Notes under the pieces: model-generated
The model's input: only the letters and a program-made list of their open reading frames with translations
What the model was told of the DNA's origin: nothing
Database searches by the model: none
Position numbers and translations under genes: made by a program
In this document: one piece after another, positions 1-9,853 of the stretch
How the letters are laid out: each line of letters begins with the position of its first letter
Position numbering within the stretch: position 1 is the stretch's first letter
Source: Rhypophila decipiens
Taxonomy: Eukaryota; Ascomycota; Sordariomycetes; Sordariales; Naviculisporaceae
Length of the DNA stretch: 64,000 nucleotides
NCBI GenBank assembly: GCA_033297075.1
Contig: MU858178.1
Span: 44,589-108,588 of the forward strand
Direction: 5' to 3'

Positions 1-509
1 GAAAGACAAACAGACTTGTCAGCCTACGCGCATTTGACGAGGCGAAAGTGGGGTCTCTTTCGGGAAAAGAGGGAAGCGCATACCTGGGATATAGAGGAGG
101 TTAAGATTCAACGACGACGATAGCATGGAGTGGTGGTGATCAGGATATGGGTTGGAGTTTTCAGGTTAACTCGGAGGTCCTTTGTCTGGCGCTACCCCGT
201 GGAATGGGAGGGCTTATGGGGATGAGGGGCCACCCTGCGCTGCGCCATGGTTCTTTGGCCCATCGGGTGCCCCGCACCAAGTCCCCATGTCTTGCCTTTA
301 CGCACGCGGCAGGCCTGGAATACTCGAATACCTTACCGGCTGCTAGCCCAATGTGGCTGTGCCTAAGACTGTAAATGACGTCCCTTGGTTACATGCCCAG
401 TTACTGATCGATCTCTCTGGCTTCCATTTCATCGTCTCCAAATAATAAGCTTAATTCCATATGGAGCAAGTCAAGGTCAACGGGAAACCACAGAAAACAC
501 AGACCTCAG

Positions 510-1034
510 TTACACAACTCCTGAACCTTCACCTCGATGAGTAAGCGGTGTGCAAGGGCCTGCCGGCATTGAGTTGGAGTTGCCGCCAACGTCACCGAGA
601 TCAACCACAGATCTCGAATAGCACGTGCCTAGCTTCATTTGCACAAAACGACGCTTAACCCTTTTGGGACTTATACAGCTTTCACGGGGCATGTCAACAC
701 TGGTTGCGACTCCCTCGTTCGGTATTCCGTTGCTTGACTTTCTTTCGCTGTGACGATACTTTGAATTTTCCGAAGCGTATTTTGACTTTTGATTTTCTTC
801 CTCATTTGCCACCTCGAACCTTATACACATACCCAAAGACCCGGAGTCGAAGTCAAGGGACATGAGGTGGATGAGATTGAGGACTGTGTGCCAGGCAGGG
901 CGATTCAGGCCGATCTTGAGCGAGAAGAAAATCAACTGGGCGATGTTTAGTTTGATTCTGGCCGAATACGTGTTGACTGGTGGTTCAGTATAGGGGGACA
1001 ACGGGGGAGGAAGATGAGCCCACCTGCGAACCAC
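510..1034 (-). other. Exon-like open frame, possible membrane-protein fragment
   Basis: A 174-codon open frame whose middle part (about 835-985) uses codons ending mostly in C or G, as in genuine genes of this window, and encodes a hydrophobic stretch (IAQLIFFSLKIGL, then WHTVLNLIHLM). The last of these codons runs into a GTATGT that would be a good donor near 832, and a CCAG acceptor-like sequence lies just upstream near 986. The rest of the frame is low in hydrophobic residues and may be intron. I do not recognise the family. It could be one exon of a multi-exon integral membrane protein, a decayed copy, or chance. Confidence 0.22.
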
Positions 1035-1589
1035 CGCCTGGAATATCCTACGATTAGGCGTTTTGGGATCATAGCATGCTTTGACTTTTGAAATTTCTTG
1101 TGTGTGGGTTCATAGTGATAGATTTAAGGCCCATATATGCCTGCGAGAACGATGAGGGTTCGTGTGCCCAAAAAACTCTGTTGCAGTCGCAGCTACAATC
1201 TGAACGTTGATGATTTCGTCACTCGACCCCTATTTTGGAGTCACGAGGAATTCTCAATTGGGTCATGGGGATATTTGAACAATAGGAAGCACCTAGCTGA
1301 CCCGTATATTACGTAGGGGAGGTTTGGATGGAATAATAGACCAAAATTCTGGTCACCCTCTGCCTGCAATCTACTGTCTATTCACCCAACTGACTAATAG
1401 AATGACTATGAGAATTAGGTTTTATCGTGGACCTCTTCCCTCTGAACTTTGGCATTGACTTTCCAACAGACGCTGCACAATAAAAAGGTTCGGTGTGGGA
1501 ATTTGTGTTTGGGAGACTCAAATTCAATATTATCCTCCCCGAACTGATTTTGACCTCCACCAAACTTTCTCCGTCCAGCCACCGTGACC

Positions 1590-1597
1590 TATATAAA
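1590..1597 (+). promoter_or_regulatory. TATA box upstream of the 1777 gene
   Basis: The sequence TATATAAA lies about 180 nt before the ATG at 1777 and is followed by a CT-rich leader, a usual arrangement for a well-expressed fungal promoter. Confidence 0.5.
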
Positions 1598-1776
1598 CAT
1601 CTTCCTCTCCTCTCAATTCCAGATCTCCTCTTCTTTCCTTCGGTACTCACACAACTTCCAACACCTTGGTCTTCCATCACATTCAAGACCAACCTCCAGC
1701 ATCAAACACTTTATCGACTTTACCCCTATTTTAAATCTTACTTTGATCTATCACCCTAAACCATACCAACGACAAG

Positions 1777-2538
1777 ATGCTTTCCTCAAACGCTCGCCCT
1801 TTGGTTGCTCGTGTGGCTCGCCGTGCGGCCATCACCGGTCAGCCCGCTCGCTGCTCGAGCCAGCTCACCACGACCCCCAGCGATGGTGCCAAGTCGAAGG
1901 AGGAGGAGCGTCCCACGCAGCACGATGCTGCCAAACCGACCATCTTCGACCTCAAGATCGAGACCCCCATCAACAAGAGCAGCGAGTGGAACATTTCCTT
2001 CGCTCCAGAGCAGGCTGGTGAATCTCCTGCCAGAGGCCAGTCGATGCGTGACTTCAGGAATTCTCGATATCCTCCTCGAGGTGCCACCACCGCCGGGCGG
2101 CCAATCCGCCTCCCACCTTCCAATCTGTTTTCGTCCCTGGCCGTCGATAGGAAGCCTTTTGCCCAGACGGAACCCCTTTTCGTCTCTGACCGTTGGTGTG
2201 ACGAGATCGGCGAGGCGCGGACCATGGAAATGTTGGGCAAGCTCCACGCCGAGGCCGACAAGCCAGCGAAGCAGAAGCTGGCACCCTCTGCTACATATTT
2301 TCCCGGCAACCGTGGCACCCATTTTCTGCCCAGCCTTGACAAGCTTCCCGACGACATCTACTTTCGGATCACGAATAAGGTGCGGCTTCGCGTTGGAATC
2401 GAAGCCGGGATCAAGCGCACCAGAGACCATGAGCAGCCCCGGAGAGCCCTACCTCCCTCTGCGACTTCCTCTGCGACTTCCTCTGCGACTTCCTCTGCGA
2501 CTTTGGGGGGCATTCCATACTGGTACTACTATCCTTAG
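1777..2538 (+). CDS. Hypothetical protein, probable mitochondrial presequence
   Basis: A 253-codon open frame starts at the first ATG after a TATA box and a CT-rich leader. The N-terminus (MLSSNARPLVARVARRAAI) is rich in Arg, Ala and Ser and lacks acidic residues for about 35 positions, typical of a mitochondrial matrix-targeting peptide. The remainder is hydrophilic with no recognisable domain. The last codons run through a 12-bp tandem repeat encoding Ser-Ala-Thr-Ser units and end in GIPYWYYYP. No intron is needed, but the true C-terminus could differ if an intron exists near the repeat. Function is unknown; mitochondrial location is inferred from composition only. Confidence 0.5.
   Translation: MLSSNARPLVARVARRAAITGQPARCSSQLTTTPSDGAKSKEEERPTQHDAAKPTIFDLKIETPINKSSEWNISFAPEQAGESPARGQSMRDFRNSRYPPRGATTAGRPIRLPPSNLFSSLAVDRKPFAQTEPLFVSDRWCDEIGEARTMEMLGKLHAEADKPAKQKLAPSATYFPGNRGTHFLPSLDKLPDDIYFRITNKVRLRVGIEAGIKRTRDHEQPRRALPPSATSSATSSATSSATLGGIPYWYYYP
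2456..2503 (+). repeat. 12-bp minisatellite, four units
   Basis: Four exact copies of CCTCTGCGACTT lie in tandem within the 3' part of the ORF at 1777-2538. The length is a multiple of three, so copy-number change would keep the frame and only alter a Ser/Ala/Thr tail. Confidence 0.85.
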
Positions 2539-4122
2539 ACCAGGGGCATCAGCAACCGGCATTTATCTCCACGCATAGCATAGTCGACACTTCTCGAGGC
2601 GTTTGGTTCAGTCGATGGTGGCCAAAAGGCCAGCTAACATCATCTCGGCGTTTGGGTTTTTTGAGTTTCAGGCAGCATCCCCTGGTCGATAACGACGGAT
2701 TATCAAGGAACGACCAGTGAAGAGTGGGTGCGAGACACTCAGCACCTAGAAGATAGTTAATACCAGTCCCGTTCCTTTTTACCTGCCTCTTTACAACGTA
2801 TGGCTTCTGTGAATCTCTTACCTGTATCTCGTAGATGACTAACCGGAGCGCTTTTGTATTATACCGTATCTTCGTCACTTGTACATTGCTTTGTCTCCTT
2901 TCAGAAAGCAAGAACGAAATTCCCACCTCCAGGTCGAATCCTATCTCATTGGACCCTTGAATCGTAACAACTGTCTTCATAACACGTGATGTCCGAAACT
3001 GTGAATAACCTCACATAACCTTCACGCCACACCATCCAAACAACCCACACCTTGATGTCCCCGGAGGTCAAGCCCAGAGGGCATATGGATTACTTCCATG
3101 GTATACCTACTACCAAATATGCCACAAAGTCCCTGTAGCTCGGTGGACAGAGCGCGGACAGCGTTGCCTATTTCACACAGCGTTTGAGATTAGCGGGTTT
3201 TCCAGCGAAGTCTACTCAGCGAAATATCAGCGCATCCGAGGCCAGCGGTTCGAATCCGCTCGGGGATATTTCTTTGGGCTGGGTAATCTAGCCATATTTC
3301 CTCTTTTGTCTATAGTCCCATTACGGCATGAATGAATGGATGAGGAGGGAACTGAACAGTGAAAACCCCCCTTTCTTCACTCTTCCTTCAGATAGGTGCG
3401 GTGCTCACAGGTCCAACACGGGTCAGTTATTTGGTCTCGGCCGCCGGCAGCGGCTTGTTTGACCCAGAGTGCGAGACGGCCAATGTTCTCAGCAAAAGGG
3501 GAAGGAGGCGGCGGGAACTCAATCCTCCCCTCGTGGCCCCTGCCAGTCTGACCGGTTGTTTCGATATGATTCTCAACGGATGATGACTGATTTTCCCCAT
3601 CAGGCCTTACTGATATTGAGCCAGGCACCTTATTTTACTGGGAATAAAATAGGGGTAACCAAATCAAACAGCTTGGGATCCAGGGGCTCGGGATTCGGTC
3701 ACGGCGCACCTAAGGAGGAAGAGGAGGAAGAATCTTGGGAGAACACGATAAGCAAAAATTCCAACATGACGAACCTTGAGAGTATCACACATGACTTTGT
3801 TTATACATAAGGACGGGGTTGAAGTCATTCAGTACTTGGACATGGAGTTGGGGTTTTGGAGAAGCGTTGGAGAACGAGGGCCTGAGGGGCTTGGGAAGCA
3901 GGGGAATGAGGGGCTAAATTAGCTAAGCCAAGCCTCACTGCCGTCTTGGCCCTTAACCGCAATCCCCGGGATTCTGGCTTATCAATCAGGCCAAGGGACT
4001 CGTAACCATCTCCTCCATATCATAAGATCCCAACGGCATCACTCTAAAGCTTCACGGGAGAGGCAACACCATTTCCCGGCCCGTAACTCAAAGACACGAG
4101 CACTTCACAATACCCCGGCTGT
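2539..4122. other. Intergenic; tRNA-like locus only
   Basis: Apart from the tRNA-like sequence at 3129-3267, no coding region is convincing. Open frames at 2549-2980 (minus) and 3359-3810 (plus) show no family resemblance and no clear promoter. Confidence 0.5.
3129..3267 (+). tRNA. tRNA-like gene with long insertion, isotype unclear
   Basis: The 5' half has an acceptor strand (3129-3135), a D arm GCTC-GGTGGACA-GAGC (3138-3153) with a good A box, and the start of an anticodon stem (CGGA from 3155). The 3' half has TCCG of the anticodon stem (3235-3238), a perfect T arm (AGCGG-TTCGAAT-CCGCT, 3244-3260) containing a consensus B box, and the matching acceptor strand (3261-3267, with G-T wobbles). 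Between the halves lie about 75 nt where an anticodon loop and intron are expected. I cannot place an anticodon with the invariant U33. The D arm is of arginine-tRNA type. It is either an intron-containing tRNA, a tRNA pseudogene, or the head of a tRNA-derived SINE. Confidence 0.45.
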
Positions 4123-5670
4123 ATGGAAAAAGTACACAACGGGGCCGCCGCCATGAACTCCACCCAAGACCAGGTCCGGGTGTCGAGCGACAAGGAGAGC
4201 ATCACTGAGGACGGCCGCTGCACGATGCTGCTCAATGTCACCCGTCTACGAGACCTCCTATTCCGCCCGACATTCCTCAAGCCAGCATATCCATCCATCT
4301 CTTCCATCCGGCGAACATCCCCAGACCGACTCAGCGCGTCCGACGCATCACCGAGCCCATTCCCGGACGAGCCGATTCCAGCGACCTCGCTCCAATCCAC
4401 TTACACGCCGCCGGGCGGACCACCCACCGTCCTGTACCTCGCATATGGCTCCAACCTCTGCGCGCAGACATTCCTCGGCCAGCGCGGCATCCGTCCCATA
4501 AGCCAAGTCAATGTCTCTTGTCCGACCCTCGACTTGACATTTGATCTCCCGGGCATACCCTACATCGAACCATGTTTCGCCAACACGGCGCCTCGCAAGG
4601 TGCCCAAGACACCTCCTAAGCTGCCCCCCGATCTGCCCAAACCACCACCGAACATTCCCGACATCCCGAAACCGACGCCTCCGGTTCCTTCTCCTCCTCA
4701 TCCGCCGCCGCCTATCAAATGGGACGAGGCGCAACAAGACAAATCGCCCGAGTTTCCCCAAGACGGGAGTAGGAAAGAGCCAGTCTGGGAAAAGGGCCTA
4801 ATAGGGGTCGTCTACGAAGTGACCAAATCCGACTACGCGCACATCGTGGCCACCGAGGGCGGAGGCCTAGGCTACAAAGATATTCTCGTACCCTGCCTGC
4901 CTCTCCCCGCGAGCGTGGGCGTCCCCGAACGACCCCCCGAGATTCCGATCCCCTTCCTGGCACATACCCTCTTTGCGCCCCAAATCCCTGACACCCCCGA
5001 CAACGACGACGACAAGACCACCACTCCATCGCAACTCGAAAACCAGTCCAAATCTCTCCTCCCCAGAGGAGACGATGACGACGACAAGCCGCCCAGTCCC
5101 AAACCACCAACTCCCCCCGACCTGCCGAAACTAATCGCCAAACTCCCTCCCGCCCTCCAAAAACTCTTCCTCCCCAAATCGCGCGCAAAATCCCACCCGT
5201 TCGAGCCCTACGCCCAACCCTCGGCGCGGTACCTCTCCCTCCTCGTAACAGGCGCGTTCGAACATGACCTACCGCAAGATTACCAAAAGTACTTGGCGTC
5301 CCTCCAACCGTACACCATCACAACATTTGGTCAGCGAATAGCCAAGTACCTGGTTTTGATCTTCTTGATCCCAGTAATGTTCCTCATCATGTTTATCGGT
5401 CAGAAATTCTTTACCGACCCCAAGACGGGCAATCTGCCTCTTTGGTTTGGGCTTGTCATGAATTTGTTTGGGAATCTTACCTGGGGTGGCTATGATCTTG
5501 TTGGAAAGAAATTGTGGGGGGATGGGGAGCGGACTATGGAGGACGAGGACGAGGACGATGACGATGACGATTCAAATGGAGTAATAGCGAAAAGTTGGGG
5601 GAAAGAAAAGTGGGCGGATACAGAGAAACAGTCTTTGTTGGCGCAGAATATGTTGCTGAGGGATTGGTAA
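4123..5670 (+). CDS. Gamma-glutamylcyclotransferase-like membrane protein
   Basis: A 515-residue single-exon protein. A hydrophobic strand followed by YGSNL (residues 108-112) is the substrate-binding loop signature of the gamma-glutamylcyclotransferase fold. A later segment (GVVYEVTKSDY, then TEGGGLGYKD) matches the second conserved block, with Glu245 the likely catalytic acid. Such enzymes cyclise the gamma-glutamyl group of glutathione or gamma-glutamyl peptides to 5-oxoproline. The core is interrupted by a Pro-rich segment (about residues 150-200) and an Asp/Pro-rich disordered segment. Near the C-terminus are two hydrophobic helices (about 409-430 and 439-461), then a run of Asp/Glu. Membrane anchoring is inferred from these helices. 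The ATG at 4153 has a better start context (GCCGCCATG) and may be the real start. Confidence 0.75.
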   Translation: MEKVHNGAAAMNSTQDQVRVSSDKESITEDGRCTMLLNVTRLRDLLFRPTFLKPAYPSISSIRRTSPDRLSASDASPSPFPDEPIPATSLQSTYTPPGGPPTVLYLAYGSNLCAQTFLGQRGIRPISQVNVSCPTLDLTFDLPGIPYIEPCFANTAPRKVPKTPPKLPPDLPKPPPNIPDIPKPTPPVPSPPHPPPPIKWDEAQQDKSPEFPQDGSRKEPVWEKGLIGVVYEVTKSDYAHIVATEGGGLGYKDILVPCLPLPASVGVPERPPEIPIPFLAHTLFAPQIPDTPDNDDDKTTTPSQLENQSKSLLPRGDDDDDKPPSPKPPTPPDLPKLIAKLPPALQKLFLPKSRAKSHPFEPYAQPSARYLSLLVTGAFEHDLPQDYQKYLASLQPYTITTFGQRIAKYLVLIFLIPVMFLIMFIGQKFFTDPKTGNLPLWFGLVMNLFGNLTWGGYDLVGKKLWGDGERTMEDEDEDDDDDDSNGVIAKSWGKEKWADTEKQSLLAQNMLLRDW

Positions 5671-6538
5671 GATTGGTACCTTCATTTTTGGGGCGATTTT
5701 CCAGGTATTGGTCTTTAGTTTGATGCTAAAAAGGATATGTTATTTTCAGTTTGCCAGGAGTTCAGGTTTCTTGGGCAATAACAACGAGGATTGCTTGTCT
5801 TTGACAGGGTCATTGTTTTGGGGCTACTTCACGCCAACTCCTTTTTCCTACCATCTTGTAACTTGACTACCTAGTACATATATGGACACACTCCTTTTGG
5901 GCTTTCCAGGTATCGTTAATTCATGGCTTTTCTTCGTCCATGCTGATATGTCGCTACCTTTGCGCGATCAATTTACACTTGACTTCAGAGGCCCAGTCCC
6001 GCTGTCAAAGGTCTATGGAAACAGTGTTGGATCCAAAATGTTGCTTTCAAAAGGAAGAATTGTCTTGCCTAAAAGAATCGTGAATGGTCTTGAGCTTACG
6101 AGTCACCAGAGTGAGAAGCCATATCCTGTCTAATAATGCCTTTATTATGTGGTTTGTTGATCAAGGCAACAATACCAACCATCCAACCCAGCCCTCAGTA
6201 TACCTAACATAAACTAAAAGATAAAATGTCCCGGACTTTTCCATTATCATCGTCCGCTCCAATTCTTGGAACAATGCAATTTTGTCTTCCCTAGTGACCG
6301 TCGAGCCAATCCCACCGGACCCTTAGACCACCCACCAAATAGTCCCAGAGGTAGCGTATCAAATTACCCCGATTTATCCTCTAACTTGGTATATCCTGCA
6401 CACGTTACCGACCCCGATTCCCGTACCCGACCAGCTCAGTACTGCAGCCAGCCCGTCCGTCCCGTGTCCGGTTCCCCGATTCTGCTGCCCATATGCGTCA
6501 TGTGATATCAACCCCCACACGTTTTATAGACCTGCCAA
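5671..6538. other. Intergenic between convergent genes
   Basis: This holds the 3' flanks of the plus-strand cyclotransferase-like gene and the minus-strand dehydrogenase gene. Small open frames here (for example 5882-6133 and 6266-6505) show no family resemblance. Confidence 0.5.
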
Positions 6539-7792
6539 TTACTTCCTGAAAAGAGAAGGAATATCTTCCACCTTGACCTTTTGGTCCAAAATGCCATCTA
6601 CCACCTTGAACAGCGGGTACTTGTCCTCAAAGCCTCTAGCGCGGAGGAATTTTATTACCTCGCGGGTGGTCGAGATACCCTGGAGCTTCTGTCCGTTTAG
6701 CTCGGTCCGCTCAATTTCCTGGAGCGAAACACCCCTCTCGACCGCCATCTTGGAGTAGCGCCAGTTGCGCGCCGCGGTGCAGCTGACAATCATGTCACCC
6801 CAGCCGGCACTCTCCTCCCAGAAGGTCTTCTCCTCGATAGTCTCGGGGAAGAATTCCCGCGCAAAGGCGATGATCTCGAGCATGCCTCTGCGCATGACGG
6901 CTGTCTTGGCCGTCATGTTCCATCCGTGGCCCTCAACGAAGCCACAGGCCAGGGCGACTATATTCTTGAGAGCACCGCCAAGAGATACGCCGACCACATC
7001 GGAGACCATCGAGACTGTAAAGTAAGGGCGGCTAAAGAGCTTGTAGAACACATCGTGGTTGAGAGTGGGGTACGACGCAGGCACGGGAGTGAGTTGGGTG
7101 CTGCTGGGCTGGCCACGTGCGTTCAGGTGGATGAGAGCATTCTTGTGGACAGGGTGAATGCCAGCGAAGCCGTTGGAGTCGCCATTTCCATTTTGGTGCA
7201 GGTCGCACGCAGGTGTGTTGTAGGCGATGGTGGTCTCGCACCACATCTCGTTGGCAATCTCGCTGGCAATGTTGGCACCGCTCAGCGCACCGCAGTAGAT
7301 GCCCAGGGTGTCACCAATGTACTCGCTGATGAGCTCAATGGCATCGTCCGTCACTGATACACCCTTGATGCAGCTTATGCCCCGGGCGTAAGGGGCAACG
7401 TTGCCCTTGAGCTGCTTGCAAATGTTGCCAATGAACTCGTGGGGGAAGTTGAAGATGAGAATCGACGAATCCTTGACCGCATCGGGCAGGGACGGGTTGG
7501 CGACCACATTGTGCGGAAGGGCAATTTTTGGCAGGTACTTGACGTTCTCGTGGTACGTGTTGATAATGGACGTGAGTTTCTGAGGGGTCGAACCGATCGA
7601 GGCGTCGTAATGGGGAGAGTCTTCGCCGAGGGTCACTTGCTCCTCATACACCCACATCTGAACATCGGTCTCGAAGAGATCTGGATGCTCGGCAGTGCTT
7701 TCCGCAACCAGCTTGGCGACGGTGGTGCCCCAGTTGCCGGACCCGATGACGGTCACCTTGTGTTTTTGTTGAACTGACCCCGCGGCTGTCAT
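6539..7792 (-). CDS. gpd1: Glycerol-3-phosphate dehydrogenase (NAD+)
   Basis: Reduces dihydroxyacetone phosphate to glycerol 3-phosphate with NADH, feeding glycerol (osmolyte) and glycerolipid synthesis in the cytosol. From the chosen ATG at 7792 the protein has 417 residues, the usual fungal length. The Rossmann motif GSGNWG is at residues 17-22; downstream are the conserved blocks SCIKGV, LSGANIA, the catalytic-lysine block GGALKNIVALACG, GWGDMIVSC and GQKLQGISTTREV. A fungal insertion (about residues 215-250, HQNGNGDSNG and on) separates the two domains. The frame continues open upstream to an ATG at 8233, adding a basic Ser/Pro-rich stretch. I regard most of that as leader, because a TATA-like element at 8192-8197 lies inside it and residue 1 here fits the family. 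Single exon. Confidence 0.93.
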   Translation of the reverse strand: MTAAGSVQQKHKVTVIGSGNWGTTVAKLVAESTAEHPDLFETDVQMWVYEEQVTLGEDSPHYDASIGSTPQKLTSIINTYHENVKYLPKIALPHNVVANPSLPDAVKDSSILIFNFPHEFIGNICKQLKGNVAPYARGISCIKGVSVTDDAIELISEYIGDTLGIYCGALSGANIASEIANEMWCETTIAYNTPACDLHQNGNGDSNGFAGIHPVHKNALIHLNARGQPSSTQLTPVPASYPTLNHDVFYKLFSRPYFTVSMVSDVVGVSLGGALKNIVALACGFVEGHGWNMTAKTAVMRRGMLEIIAFAREFFPETIEEKTFWEESAGWGDMIVSCTAARNWRYSKMAVERGVSLQEIERTELNGQKLQGISTTREVIKFLRARGFEDKYPLFKVVDGILDQKVKVEDIPSLFRK

Positions 7793-8191
7793 TTTGGCGG
7801 TGGATTGGCGGGGGAGGAGTTGGTGAGTGTTTGGAGAAAAGGCGGTGGAGGCGAAGACTGGTCTGCTAGGAGATCTTGGTTTCGGCCTTGGGCTGGGCAG
7901 GGAGGAGAGACTGGAATGGCGAGGTTGAGGTAGTCGCTGATGGTGGGATGTCGACAAGCAACGACGATTCGGACTGGGAGGAGAAGTGAAAGGACAAGAT
8001 CTGGGACCGGAAGTACAGCCGGGACTGGATCTGGACCTGGGGCAGAAATCGAAAATGGGGTAGCTGTTATGGGTACTATGGGGCGAGTGGAAGAAGCTAA
8101 GATTTTGGTGAGACAACAAAATCGGGCGGGAACGAGATGGTAAGCAGCAACGTGGGTTTGCACTATTCGGTAGCAAGGTTCTGGGTATCTT

Positions 8192-8197
8192 CTTATA
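8192..8197 (-). promoter_or_regulatory. TATA-like element of glycerol-3-phosphate dehydrogenase
   Basis: On the minus strand the sequence reads CTATAAGA about 400 nt before the chosen start at 7792. If used, it implies a leader of roughly 370 nt and excludes the upstream in-frame ATG at 8233. Confidence 0.3.
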
Positions 8198-8233
8198 GGG
8201 TAATCGCGGGAGGCAAATGGCCCTCATTGGCAA

Positions 8234-9853
8234 TTACGTAGAGAAAATCAAGAGCCTCGGTGCAAAGAAAAGGAGGAAGAAAGGACTTGTTACCAACACT
8301 GGTAAGGATACGTTTGGCGGTCGGTGTGAAACTGGGCTGATGACCCCGGTGACCTTTTGCTGTCTTTCTCCCTTGCTGTGCTTCTCTTTTTTTTTGCGAT
8401 GCAGCAGTCCCAGTGTTTGTGGCCTCCCTTCCAGAACTGGAATTGGGGTCCAGACTGGCAGGAAAGCCGCGGGACAATGACGCACATGGAGCATCCCTGG
8501 CAAAAAGACCCAACCAATTTTGCAGTGGGAGGAGCCCTCACCGCCTTCCCTTTTCGTCGACCCGGGCACCACCCACAAGGGACGGCAAAAAGCTCGTGAT
8601 TACCGAGGGGTCACAAGACAAAGCAAGGCAAGAGCAGTCACCGAAAAGTCCGATTCACCTCGGTGCACCGGCTTCCTCCGAATATGTCGTATTCCGCATC
8701 TTGCCAAGACCTCCTATCGGCGCGATGATAATGGGGATGCGACCTCATCTCAAGATGCGCTTTTCGGATGAAGATTTATCGTATCTTTCCGGGACCGGTA
8801 GACGCCTTCCCCTTTCTCACTGAACCCCTGAGTGGGATTCACACTACGACAACCTCAATGCGCAGCGGGGACTTCGGAATTGACCTCGACCAGCATCGGA
8901 AGCGGGCCGCCACATAAACTTTGAGCCTTGTCTTCCCGAGAGTGGCCCTCTGGCAGCGGGAGCTACTGTGAATGCGAAGTCTTGGTTCTACGCTAGAATT
9001 TTCAGGGGATTCGAGCCATCTTATGTGATGCACATGTCAATGCATTCAGCATGCATCACTGTGCCCTGTTTACCATGTTCCGTACGAGATGCCGTTGTTT
9101 CCTTGAGTCTCATGGCGGTACAGTGAATTGTACAAGGGCGGGAATGGCGGAATTGGACCTGATTCCCATGCGAGCTTTGCGTTCTTTGCTTAAGACTCTC
9201 CGAAGACACTTGGCCTGTTGCTTGAGAGATTTTATATTAGTGACCAGTCAGCTGATTCAGATCATCTACAATAGACAGCTTCAATAGACAGCGTCTTAAC
9301 AGTTCACGTCAGCATCCATCAAGGCTTCGTGAGTCCAAGAGATCTGGACGCAGGACCATTGATGTGTTTTTGCGAGCGTTGTGGTTACCGTGTCCTGCTC
9401 TCGAGAGAAACACCAGGCATCAAGTTGTTACTCTCCTTTTAAATCCGTTTGTTTCAAAATATAAAAGCCGAGTGACAGTGAGGCTATCCCGGAGATGGAC
9501 ACTTAGTAATATCCAAGGAAAGTGTGCGGGGTCGTATCGAGATCTCGCCTGAAAATTACTTGATCAGTAATAGCTCGTAGCTACTAAATAGGGGACTAGG
9601 TGACCCAATCAGTCGCTGTCAAGGGGTGGGAATTTAGCCTGTGGGCAATGCGATGTTGCATCTTGGTGTGTCAAAAAAATAACATTACCAAGCTGGCCAG
9701 CTGAGAGTGACGAGCATCGTGTGGGAGGAAAGCCACATTTGCATACCCAATCTCACTGCTGCGGTGTTTTGTTTCCCCAAATGTCTCCGTCTCGCAGACG
9801 GGTGTCCTCATTCGTACCGCCGTCGTAATAGACAACGAGTTGAGTTGTCCAAA
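8234..9853. other. Divergent promoter region
   Basis: This lies between the minus-strand dehydrogenase and the plus-strand secreted-protein gene. Overlapping open frames at 8234-8823 exist on both strands, but none resembles a known family or has a good start. I see no RNA gene or element. Confidence 0.45.

Larger units (their letters stand above)
1..1776. other. Upstream region; weak exon-like ORF and promoter
   Basis: No confident gene is visible here. The only coding-looking stretch is on the minus strand (510-1034, listed separately). From about 1490 the plus strand becomes pyrimidine-rich and carries a TATA box, consistent with the promoter and leader of the gene starting at 1777. Confidence 0.5.

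Noticed and set aside
1786..2430. Long antisense frame (214 codons) opposite the 1777 gene
   Set aside because: It is a shadow of the sense gene, begins without promoter signals, and the sense strand has a TATA box, leader and targeting peptide.
6765..7777. Plus-strand frames opposite glycerol-3-phosphate dehydrogenase
   Set aside because: Antisense shadows of a highly biased coding sequence.
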